64,000 nucleotides of DNA, from NCBI RefSeq assembly GCF_009909155.2, contig NZ_JAAAPM020000015.1, positions 41,148 to 105,147 on the forward strand. Reading direction: 5' to 3'. Origin of the DNA: Flavobacterium undicola. GTDB taxonomy: Bacteria; Bacteroidota; Bacteroidia; Flavobacteriales; Flavobacteriaceae. Each line of letters begins with the position of its first letter. Position 1 is the stretch's first letter. Shown piece by piece: positions 25,022 through 32,210 of this stretch. The notes beneath the pieces were generated by a model. The model was not told where the DNA came from and did no database searches. It saw only the letters and a program-made list of their open reading frames with translations. The position numbers were made by a program, and so were the translations under genes.

Positions 25022-25723
25022 TTGGTGAAATTTCAATCAAAAACCAACTTGAAAAACACATTTAAAATTCTTTTAAAATTAGTCTTATTTCTTTTGGGGT
25101 TCATTTTACTGTACGTAATAATAGCCTATTTACTTTCAATAATAACAATTGAAAAAGAAGCTGACGCAAAACCAGAAGTTGAAATTTACATCCTAACAAA
25201 TGGCGTTCATACCGATATTGTAATGCCTATAACAAGCGATCAAATAGATTGGAGCAAACAAATTCAATTTAAAAACACCATAGCAGCTGATTCAACTTAT
25301 AAGTATATTGCATTAGGATGGGGAGATAAAGGATTTTATTTAGAAACTCCTGAATGGTCTGACCTAAAAGCTTCGGTTGCATTTAAGGCAATATCAGGAT
25401 TAAGTACAACCGCTATTCATGCTACTTATTACAAGCAAATGAAATTAGGCAAAGACTGCAAATCAATGCTAATTAGCAAAGAACAATACCAGCGCTTAAT
25501 TACTTACATTACTGATAGTTTTCAAAAAGATACTGATGGTAATTTTATCCCTATAAAAACTGATGCCAATTATAGTAAAACTGATGCTTTTTATGAAGCA
25601 AACGGAAGTTACAGCATAGTAAAGACTTGCAATAGCTGGGCTAACAGTGGTTTGAAAGCTTGTGGTCAAAAATGCTGTTTTTGGACAGCAACTGATTCTG
25701 GAATTTTTTCGAAATACAAATAA
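25022..25723 (+). CDS. DUF2459 / TIGR02117 family membrane protein
   Basis: A 233-residue protein with one N-terminal membrane segment (residues 17-40, LLKLVLFLLGFILLYVIIAYLL). The extracytoplasmic DUF2459 domain has the family landmarks ILTNGVHTDIVMPI, YIALGWGDKGFYLETP and TCNSWANSGLKACG. The conserved His, Cys and Asn in these motifs look like a hydrolase-type site, but no activity has been assigned. No ATG is available: the start is TTG at 25022 or GTG at 25025, and the segment before the membrane helix is basic as expected. A single-gene unit after a strong terminator. Confidence 0.8.
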   Translation: MVKFQSKTNLKNTFKILLKLVLFLLGFILLYVIIAYLLSIITIEKEADAKPEVEIYILTNGVHTDIVMPITSDQIDWSKQIQFKNTIAADSTYKYIALGWGDKGFYLETPEWSDLKASVAFKAISGLSTTAIHATYYKQMKLGKDCKSMLISKEQYQRLITYITDSFQKDTDGNFIPIKTDANYSKTDAFYEANGSYSIVKTCNSWANSGLKACGQKCCFWTATDSGIFSKYK

Positions 25724-25864
25724 AATTAATAAATGTAAAAGCAACTAATCAATATATTTTGATAGAATATAAAGTTAGATGATTAGACTCATCTCCCCTA
25801 TTTATTAAATGTGATATATCTAACATTGTCAAAAATATAAATGTGTACCAATAACTTAAAAGAA

Positions 25865-26494
25865 ATGAGAATAACTAACATACAAAAAAAAGAACTTTCA
25901 GATATATTCAAAAAAAACAACCTAAACCTAATTGATTTTGAAACATCTGGAGAATATCAAGAATTCAAAGTTAAATTCAAATATGATTATTTTTCTTTTT
26001 CAATAGAAAAGACGAAAGATGATACTTATTTATTATCAATTTTTTCAATAGATCGAAAAAATGCATATAATCTAAATGATACTTGGATAAATACACAAAA
26101 AAGATTTGACAATTGGGCGAAACAAGTTTCTACAGAACTGACTTCAACTACAGGATGGGAAACATTTGAAAATACAAATTTTCTAAATACTGAATATGAA
26201 GATTTAAACGATGAATTTACAGAAACTGAAAAAATACAAGCCAAAGAAAGCATAAAAGAATTAAAAGTAAAAATTAAGCTTTTAAATCTATCTCAAGAAA
26301 AGTTAGAAATAATTGAAAATAAATTAGATATTCTTTCTCTAAAAGTAGATGAGTTAAATAAGTTTGATTGGAAATCATTATTTATCGGAACAATTGCAAG
26401 TTTAATTATGACTTTCATAATACCCCAAGAAGCAAGCGGTATGTTTTGGGAATATATAAAAAGTTCATTTAACAATCTAAAAATTAATGGATGA
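25865..26494 (+). CDS. Hypothetical protein with C-terminal membrane anchor (accessory gene)
   Basis: I do not recognise a named family. The protein (209 residues from the ATG at 25865; an alternative ATG at 25841 adds 8) has a mixed alpha/beta N-terminal domain (FETSGEYQEFKVKFKYDYFSFSI). A charged helical segment follows at about 120-175 (coiled-coil-like KIKLLNLSQEKLEIIENKLDIL), and a single membrane segment near 180-200 (SLFIGTIASLIMTFII) closes it. This is the layout of a tail-anchored protein with a cytosolic domain. Very AT-rich coding and a neighbouring structured non-coding tail unlike the rest of the window suggest acquisition by transfer. Defence or stress roles are possible but unsupported. 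Confidence 0.55.
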   Translation: MRITNIQKKELSDIFKKNNLNLIDFETSGEYQEFKVKFKYDYFSFSIEKTKDDTYLLSIFSIDRKNAYNLNDTWINTQKRFDNWAKQVSTELTSTTGWETFENTNFLNTEYEDLNDEFTETEKIQAKESIKELKVKIKLLNLSQEKLEIIENKLDILSLKVDELNKFDWKSLFIGTIASLIMTFIIPQEASGMFWEYIKSSFNNLKING

Positions 26495-26660
26495 ACAATT
26501 ACTTGTAACAATTGTTTAGGTTGACTGGAGATTTAGTGGAATTATCGTTTTTAATGTATTTTCGTTTTGCCGAAAATACACCCGACCACTCAGATATACG
26601 CAAAGGTTAGCGCAGAATTGTATTTCTGTGCCCTCAACGATTAGTAGGATTAGGATAATA
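26495..26660 (+). other. Structured non-coding tail after the accessory gene
   Basis: No ORF lies here. A hairpin GTATTTTCG (26556-26564) / CGAAAATAC (26571-26579) is followed by CGCAGAA near 26611 complementary to the TTTCTGTG about 12 bases later. The composition is less AT-rich than ordinary intergenic DNA in this window. It could be a recombination site or a small RNA. Confidence 0.4.
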
Positions 26661-26663
26661 ACA

Positions 26664-26690
26664 AAAAAAGCTCCAAATTGGAGCTTTTTT
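26664..26690 (-). terminator. Terminator after carB
   Basis: AAAAAAGCTCCAA (26664-26676) / TTGGAGCTTTTTT (26678-26690) is a near-perfect palindrome with U-runs on both strands, placed just after the carB stop. Confidence 0.85.
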
Positions 26691-26709
26691 CATATCAGAA
26701 TTCGAATAA

Positions 26710-29565
26710 TTATTTACTCAAATACATTTTTCTTCTAGAGTACAATTCGTAGAATTGATCGTCTTTTAAGTCGTCAATAAACAAGATGCTTTCTCCTGTT
26801 GATTTCATCTCAGGTCCTAAAGCTTTGTTTACATTAGGGAACTTACTGAAAGAAAAAACCGGTTGTTTGATTGCAAATCCTTTTAATTGAGGATTGAAAT
26901 CAAAATCAGTTACTTTATTGTGTCCTAACATTACTTTAGTAGCATAGTTTACATAAGGCTCACCGTATGCTTTTGCAATAAATGGAACGGTACGAGAAGC
27001 TCTTGGATTAGCTTCGATGATATAAACCGTATCATCTTTAATAGCAAACTGGATGTTGATTAATCCAACTGTTTTCAAAGCTACAGCAATTTTTTGTGTA
27101 TGATCTTTAATTTGTTGCATTACAAACTCTCCTAAGTTAAAAGGAGGCAATGTAGCATTAGAATCTCCAGAGTGCACTCCACATGGCTCAATGTGTTCCA
27201 TAATTCCGATGATATATACATTACCATCAGCATCACAAATGGCATCTGCCTCCGCTTCTATCGCACCATCTAAATAGTGATCTAAAAGCAATTTGTTTCC
27301 TGGAATCGTTTTTAGCAAGTTAACAACGTGTTCTTCTAATTCCTGTTTGTTAATTACAATTTTCATTCCCTGACCACCCAATACATAAGAAGGACGAATC
27401 AATAAAGGAAAATCTAATTTATCTGCCAAAGCCGAAGCCTCATCTGCAGTTTCAGCAATTCCGAATCTCGGGAAAGGAATTTTTAACTCAGTCAATAAAT
27501 CAGAGAAACGTCCTCTATCTTCAGCTAAATCCAATGCATCAAAGCTAGTTCCGATGATTTTTACTCCGTATTTAGATAATTTTTCAGCTAATTTAAGAGC
27601 TGTTTGACCTCCTAACTGAACGATTACACCTTCTGGTTTTTCGTGTTGGATAATATCATAAATATGCTCCCAGAATACTGGTTCAAAGTATAATTTATCA
27701 GCAGTATCAAAGTCAGTCGAAACTGTTTCAGGGTTACAGTTAATCATGATAGTTTCGTAACCACATTCTTTAGCAGCCAAAACTCCGTGTACACAAGAGT
27801 AATCAAACTCGATTCCTTGTCCAATTCTATTTGGTCCTGAACCTAAAACGATAATTTTCTTTTTTTCTGAAACAGTACTCTCATTATCTACATAACGTGT
27901 TCCGTCTGCTTTTTCAATTTCAGCCTCAAAAGTCGAGTAGTAATATGGTGTTTTTGCTTTAAACTCAGCCGCACAGGTATCTACTAATTTAAATACACGG
28001 TTGATATCCATTGTCATACGTAAAGCATGAACTTCACTTTCCAGACATCCCACCATGTGAGCAATTTGTCTATCGGCAAAACCTTTTTGTTTAGCCTCTA
28101 ATAACAATTCTTTTGGTAAAGTAGTAACAGTATATTTAGCAATCTCTTTTTCAAGAGTAAATAATTCTTCGTATTGCTTCAAGAACCACATATCAATTTT
28201 TGTGATTTCATGAATTCTGCTCAACGGGATTCCCATTGCAATAGCATCGTAAATTACAAATACACGATCCCAACTTGCATAAGTTAATTTTTCAATTACT
28301 TGTTCGTAATTTGTATATCCTTTTCCGTCAGCTCCTAAACCATTTCGTTTAATCTCTAATGATTGAGTGGCTTTGTGTAAAGCTTCCTGGAACGAACGTC
28401 CAATACCCATTACCTCACCTACTGATTTCATTTGAAGGCCTAAAGTTCTATCAGATCCTTCAAATTTATCAAAGTTCCAACGAGGTATTTTCACAATTAC
28501 ATAATCCAATGTTGGTTCAAAAAGAGCCGAAGTCGATTTTGTAATTTGGTTTTGCAATTCATCTAAGTTGTATCCTAAAGCCAGTTTTGATGCAATCTTA
28601 GCAATTGGGTAACCTGTAGCTTTAGATGCCAATGCAGAAGAACGGGATACACGTGGATTAATTTCAATGGCAACGATATCTTCTTTTTCATCTGGAGAAA
28701 CCGCAAACTGTACGTTACATCCTCCAGCAAAATTTCCGATACTACGCATCATAAGGATAGCATAATCACGTAATTTTTGGAAAGTAGTATCCGATAATGT
28801 CATCGCTGGTGCTACTGTAATCGAATCACCGGTATGAATTCCCATTGGATCCATATTTTCGATAGAACAGATAATTACAACATTATCATTCTTATCTCTT
28901 AAAAGTTCTAATTCATATTCTTTCCATCCCATCAAAGCTTTATCAATCAAAACTTCGTGAATTGGTGATGCTTCAAGACCGGCAGTTAATAATCTGTCAA
29001 AATCTTCTGGTTTGTAAACTATAGAAGCTCCAGTTCCTCCAAGTGTAAACGATGGACGAATTACAAGTGGAAAACCAAATTCCTGAGCAATTTCTTTTCC
29101 TCTTAAATAAGAAGTACAAATTTCAGCAGGAGCTGTAGGTACATTTATTCTTTTAAGAAGATCTTTAAATTGATCTCTATCTTCAGTAATATTAATAGCG
29201 TTAATATCAACACCTATCAATCTTACTCCAAAATCACTCCAAATCCCTTTTTCTTCAGCCTCTAAACACAAGTTCAAAGCTGTTTGTCCTCCCATAGTAG
29301 GCAATACAGCATCAATTTGTGGATGCTCTTTTAGAATTTCGATAATCGATTTTGTTGTTAAAGGCTTCAAATAAATATGATCCGCCATAGAAGGGTCGGT
29401 CATAATTGTAGCAGGGTTCGAATTGATAAGAATAACCTCAATTCCTTCTTCGCGAATAGAACGTGCTGATTGTGATCCTGCGTAATCAAATTCGCAAGCT
29501 TGACCAATAACAATAGGACCTGAACCTATAATTAAAACTGATTTTATGGAAGTGTCTTTTGGCAT
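26710..29565 (-). CDS. carB: Carbamoyl-phosphate synthase large subunit lacking the C-terminal regulatory domain
   Basis: 951 residues with the two homologous ATP-grasp halves: carboxyphosphate synthesis (about 1-400, GSGPIVIGQACEFDYAGSQ), an oligomerisation segment, and carbamoyl-phosphate synthesis (about 555-930, GSGPNRIGQGIEFDYSCVH). It makes carbamoyl phosphate from bicarbonate, glutamine-derived ammonia and two ATP, for pyrimidines and arginine. The protein stops about 25 residues after LGPEMKSTGES. E. coli CarB (1,073 residues) carries there a further MGS-like domain that binds UMP, IMP and ornithine, and it is absent here. The stop is clean, so this is a natural short form rather than a truncation. 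carA is not adjacent. Confidence 0.95.
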   Translation of the reverse strand: MPKDTSIKSVLIIGSGPIVIGQACEFDYAGSQSARSIREEGIEVILINSNPATIMTDPSMADHIYLKPLTTKSIIEILKEHPQIDAVLPTMGGQTALNLCLEAEEKGIWSDFGVRLIGVDINAINITEDRDQFKDLLKRINVPTAPAEICTSYLRGKEIAQEFGFPLVIRPSFTLGGTGASIVYKPEDFDRLLTAGLEASPIHEVLIDKALMGWKEYELELLRDKNDNVVIICSIENMDPMGIHTGDSITVAPAMTLSDTTFQKLRDYAILMMRSIGNFAGGCNVQFAVSPDEKEDIVAIEINPRVSRSSALASKATGYPIAKIASKLALGYNLDELQNQITKSTSALFEPTLDYVIVKIPRWNFDKFEGSDRTLGLQMKSVGEVMGIGRSFQEALHKATQSLEIKRNGLGADGKGYTNYEQVIEKLTYASWDRVFVIYDAIAMGIPLSRIHEITKIDMWFLKQYEELFTLEKEIAKYTVTTLPKELLLEAKQKGFADRQIAHMVGCLESEVHALRMTMDINRVFKLVDTCAAEFKAKTPYYYSTFEAEIEKADGTRYVDNESTVSEKKKIIVLGSGPNRIGQGIEFDYSCVHGVLAAKECGYETIMINCNPETVSTDFDTADKLYFEPVFWEHIYDIIQHEKPEGVIVQLGGQTALKLAEKLSKYGVKIIGTSFDALDLAEDRGRFSDLLTELKIPFPRFGIAETADEASALADKLDFPLLIRPSYVLGGQGMKIVINKQELEEHVVNLLKTIPGNKLLLDHYLDGAIEAEADAICDADGNVYIIGIMEHIEPCGVHSGDSNATLPPFNLGEFVMQQIKDHTQKIAVALKTVGLINIQFAIKDDTVYIIEANPRASRTVPFIAKAYGEPYVNYATKVMLGHNKVTDFDFNPQLKGFAIKQPVFSFSKFPNVNKALGPEMKSTGESILFIDDLKDDQFYELYSRRKMYLSK

Positions 29566-29687
29566 TATATTGTAATTATTGTTTTATGAAGTAATTTTTT
29601 TTACTCATCAATTTCAGATTAAAAAATGATGCAACTCATTAAAAATCTTAAGTTTGAGTCTTATTTTACCGACAAGATATAAAAAAA

Positions 29688-29711
29688 GGCGGTACTAAAA
29701 AAAGTAACGCC
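29688..29711 (-). terminator. Terminator after rpmH
   Basis: GGCGGTACT (29688-29696) pairs with AGTAACGCC (29703-29711) with one mismatch, followed on the minus strand by a seven-T run. Confidence 0.8.
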
Positions 29712-29733
29712 CTTATCTATGCTTATACAAACA

Positions 29734-29895
29734 TTATTTTTTGTGTCTAGGTTCGCTAGAAACAGTCAATTTATGTCTTCCTTTAGCTCTTCTACGCGCA
29801 AGAACTTTTCTTCCATTCGCAGACTCCATTCTGTCCATAAATCCGTGTTTATTTCTTCTTTTTCTTTTCGATGGTTGAAACGTTCTTTTACTCAT
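29734..29895 (-). CDS. rpmH: 50S ribosomal protein L34
   Basis: A 53-residue, very basic protein reading [19 protein letters not shown], then [20 protein letters not shown] and ending EPRHKK, which is L34 from start to end. It is a structural protein of the large ribosomal subunit. In many bacteria rpmH sits beside rnpA and dnaA; here it stands alone between carB and a divergent membrane protein gene. It has its own canonical promoter about 75 bases upstream and its own terminator. The opposite-strand frame over the same region is a shadow. Confidence 0.95.
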   Translation of the reverse strand: MSKRTFQPSKRKRRNKHGFMDRMESANGRKVLARRRAKGRHKLTVSSEPRHKK

Positions 29896-29969
29896 TGCTT
29901 TGTATCTTTAAAATCTTATTTATATGTGTCTTTTGTTTGGTCGAATAATACTTATTCTGAAACCGAGTG

Positions 29970-29999
29970 CAAATATACAAAGACTTTTTTTTCTGGCAA
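29970..29999 (-). promoter_or_regulatory. Promoter of rpmH (TTG-N19-TATATTTG)
   Basis: Read on the minus strand, TTG (29997-29999) and TATATTTG (29970-29977) are 19 bases apart, the canonical Bacteroidetes spacing. The leader to the rpmH start would be about 68 nt. Confidence 0.7.
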
Positions 30000-30033
30000 G
30001 AAGTTTTATAAAAATATTTTTAATTCCTTTTAC

Positions 30034-30041
30034 TATCTTTG
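30034..30041 (+). promoter_or_regulatory. Possible -7 element (TATCTTTG) for the gene at 30065
   Basis: TATCTTTG fits TAnnTTTG and lies 23 bases before the ATG at 30065. This supports that start over the upstream frame opening at 29924, which would overlap the rpmH promoter. Confidence 0.5.
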
Positions 30042-30064
30042 CAAGCACAAATTATATACCCATC

Positions 30065-30580
30065 ATGTTAAACAAGAATATCAAACTTATTATCGCTGGA
30101 CTTATCGTAATTACTAGCATTTGGCAATTTGCAGAGAACAATATTGGAAACGGAATCTTCTTATTATTACTGACTGCAATTCCTATTTTTCTTTATTATA
30201 GAAACGAATTTATCCTATTAGCCTTTTTAAAACTAAGAAAACAAGATTTTGAAGGCGCTCAAAAATGGCTTTCGTTCATTAAAAATCCAGAATCGGCTTT
30301 AATAAGAAAGCAACAAGGATACTTTAATTACCTACACGGAATTATGCTTTCGCAAACAAATATCAATCAATCTGAAAAATATTTCAAGAAAGCTATCGAA
30401 CTAGGACTATCTATGGATATGGATTTGGCTGTAGCCAAATTAAATTTAGCTGGAATTGCTTTGTCACGCCGAAGAAAATTAGAAGCAACTAATTTGATTA
30501 GCGAAGTTAAAAAACTAGACAAACAAAACATGTTAAAAGATCAAATCACAATGATGAAAGATCAAATGAAGAAAATCTAA
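30065..30580 (+). CDS. TPR-like membrane-anchored protein
   Basis: 171 residues from the ATG at 30065. Two short membrane segments are near the N-terminus (IKLIIAGLIVITSIWQF and GIFLLLLTAIPIFLYY), followed by a cytosolic helical domain. LKLRKQDFEGAQKWLSFIKN and NQSEKYFKKAIELGLSMDMD in that domain read like tetratricopeptide repeats. The protein type is common in Flavobacteriaceae as a conserved tetratricopeptide membrane protein with no known role; TPRs usually mediate protein contacts. It is divergent from rpmH and followed by a terminator. Confidence 0.72.
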   Translation: MLNKNIKLIIAGLIVITSIWQFAENNIGNGIFLLLLTAIPIFLYYRNEFILLAFLKLRKQDFEGAQKWLSFIKNPESALIRKQQGYFNYLHGIMLSQTNINQSEKYFKKAIELGLSMDMDLAVAKLNLAGIALSRRRKLEATNLISEVKKLDKQNMLKDQITMMKDQMKKI

Positions 30581-30614
30581 CGATTTTTAAATTTCAATTC
30601 CGAAGCTTCGGGAT

Positions 30615-30649
30615 AAAATCCCAAATTCCAATTGTGAATCTGGGATTTT
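30615..30649 (+). terminator. Terminator after the TPR-like gene
   Basis: AAAATCCCA and ATTC on the left pair with GAAT and TGGGATTTT on the right, with a small bulge and a T-run. A separate 12-bp perfect palindrome CCGAAGCTTCGG lies just before it at 30600-30611. Confidence 0.75.
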
Positions 30650-30713
30650 TTTATTGCGATGAATAGCTATCTCAATAGATGGGAGTTGGAAGATGGAAGC
30701 TAGGAGTTAGGAG

Positions 30714-31385
30714 TTAAAATTTGGCGTTTTCATTCAAAATAATATCAGGCAAATGAGTATTAAACCAACGGTATTTGGTAAAAATCATTACATGAGTCCC
30801 TCCTGCTACAACAATACATTTTTTTATATGCTTAATTGGAAACATTCTGTCTTTATTTCCGTGAATATGAATCACACGCTCATCAACTACGCAACAATTC
30901 CAAGAAACCACTTTTTCTACCGCCCAATTCAAATAACTAATATCCCGCACCGAAAGGAATTTTTCATACAACTGCATCCTATGTGTGAATTTTTCTCCAA
31001 ATACAAATTGTGCCAACTTACCAAAACTCAATATCAAACGCATTGGAATTAACTTGTACACCAATGTTTTTTTTACTAACTGAATCCGTTTTGGAAGCTC
31101 TAAATTTGTTTTTACACTCGAAATGATAATTAGTTTTCTAACAGCAATATGTTTTGCCATTTCCTGCACCACAATTCCTCCAAAAGAAACTCCTATTAAA
31201 ACCGGATTTTCTTCTTTTATATGAAAAGCGATTCGTTGTGCATAATCCTCCAAAGTTTCGCTTGGTTTCGGAATTTCCCATTCTAAATAATGAACATCAA
31301 AAAGAGTATCATCCAGCTTAATCCTTTCAAAAATCAAAGGATTTGCTGCCAATCCAGGCATAAAATAAACAGGAATTCGACTCAT
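30714..31385 (-). CDS. Alpha/beta hydrolase
   Basis: A 223-residue hydrolase with the nucleophile elbow GVSFGG (Ser near residue 87), a likely acid in HIHGNKDRMFP and the histidine in GGTHVMIF, which together make a complete triad. PVYFMPGLAANP near the N-terminus would form the oxyanion hole. It lacks a signal peptide and is cytosolic. It is an esterase or lipase-like enzyme of unknown substrate; the small cap (residues 105-165, basic and aromatic) gives no clue. Upstream of it lies a 268-base gap with the divergent promoter of the next gene. Confidence 0.82.
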   Translation of the reverse strand: MSRIPVYFMPGLAANPLIFERIKLDDTLFDVHYLEWEIPKPSETLEDYAQRIAFHIKEENPVLIGVSFGGIVVQEMAKHIAVRKLIIISSVKTNLELPKRIQLVKKTLVYKLIPMRLILSFGKLAQFVFGEKFTHRMQLYEKFLSVRDISYLNWAVEKVVSWNCCVVDERVIHIHGNKDRMFPIKHIKKCIVVAGGTHVMIFTKYRWFNTHLPDIILNENAKF

Positions 31386-31510
31386 ATTCTAACTTCAAAT
31401 TTCATATTGCTAAAAAACTAATTTAAAGTTTTTTAAACAGCCTACCTAATTTTATAATCACGAAAACATCCCCTTCATCATCTACAAACAAAATGAGATG
31501 CCAAAATGAT

Positions 31511-31540
31511 TTGATTTTGATTATCAAATACTTACCTTTG
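31511..31540 (+). promoter_or_regulatory. Promoter (TTG-N19-TACCTTTG) upstream of the GNAT-like gene
   Basis: TTG (31511-31513) and TACCTTTG (31533-31540) are 19 bases apart. The predicted transcript has a leader of about 108 nt with a hairpin TTGAGTATT (31593-31601) / AATACTCAA (31609-31617). Confidence 0.65.
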
Positions 31541-31654
31541 CACTTCCAAAATCTATTTCAAAAATCACTATACAAATGGTTCGTTTATAAAATTGAGTAT
31601 TCGTTAAAAATACTCAACTTAATCTTTTTAGTCTAAATTCAAAAAACAAAAGTT

Positions 31655-31957
31655 ATGGAATCAATTACAACAATAGAAATCAGAGACAACACTTTTGCAA
31701 GACAATTTGAAACCACCATACCCGAAGGACTGGTCACCGTTGAATATTCCTTTCAAGAAAGAAAAATATTTTTAACCAAAATAAACACTCCCGAAGAATT
31801 TAAAAACGAAATATTCATCGATAATTTGATAAAAAACATCTTAGATAACGCAATAGAACAGCGATTAAGAGTAGTTCCAATCTATCCCAGAATTGTGCAG
31901 TTTTTCAAAAAAAATCCTTCATACAAAGAATTACTTCCACCTGGAATCAGATTATAA
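31655..31957 (+). CDS. YidJ/YjdJ-type small GNAT-like N-acetyltransferase
   Basis: A 100-residue protein of the short GNAT-like family (PF14542 type). The N-terminal beta sheet (FETTIPEGLVTVEYSFQERKIFLTKINTP) is followed by a helix and the CoA-binding-like C-terminal part RLRVVPIYPRIVQFFKKNP. Family members are half the size of normal acetyltransferases and several have no demonstrated substrate. It is a monocistronic cytosolic protein with its own canonical promoter and a strong terminator. The family call rests on the V-P-x-x-P...F..K.P pattern and the length. Confidence 0.75.
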   Translation: MESITTIEIRDNTFARQFETTIPEGLVTVEYSFQERKIFLTKINTPEEFKNEIFIDNLIKNILDNAIEQRLRVVPIYPRIVQFFKKNPSYKELLPPGIRL

Positions 31958-31963
31958 AACCTA

Positions 31964-31996
31964 AAAAGAGCATTTGTATGACACAAATGCTCTTTT
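31964..31996 (+). terminator. Terminator after the GNAT-like gene
   Basis: A perfect 14-bp stem AAAAGAGCATTTGT (31964-31977) / ACAAATGCTCTTTT (31983-31996). Confidence 0.88.
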
Positions 31997-32020
31997 CTAT
32001 ATCAGGCTATTCTCATTTAA

Positions 32021-32165
32021 AGTTTTCAGACACAAATTTCCCGAATTTTCACAAATAACATCAATTTTAAAAATTGAATTACACGAATTACAAGAACAGT
32101 TCTAAAAATTAGTGCAATTAAGACAGATTGAATTTCGTGTAAATTTGTGAAATCCGTGTTTAACT
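32021..32165. repeat. ORF-less imperfect inverted-repeat element
   Basis: The left arm (32021-32055) and right arm (about 32131-32165) are imperfect complements. ACAC, ATTTC, AATTT and CAC blocks match in order, as do the outer AGTT/AACT. The interior holds a second hairpin, TCAATTTT / AAAATTGA at 32061-32077, and no ORF. The right arm TTTCGTGTAAATTTGTGAAA is a motif that I associate with dispersed intergenic repeats in Bacteroidetes. Confidence 0.5.
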
Positions 32166-32210
32166 TTTTCAAAAGCAATCACCATACCTCAATTATTTTA
32201 TTTCTAAAAT

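Noticed and set aside
26580..26660. An integron attC site after the accessory gene
   Set aside because: GGTTAGCGC resembles one core half-site, but the matching partner core site is missing at a sensible distance and no integron integrase is in the window. I keep it only as a structured tail of unknown nature.
29719..30117. Plus-strand 132-residue frame over rpmH
   Set aside because: The minus strand encodes complete L34 in this place with its own promoter and terminator; the plus frame is rich in Ser, Phe and Cys, as expected of a shadow.
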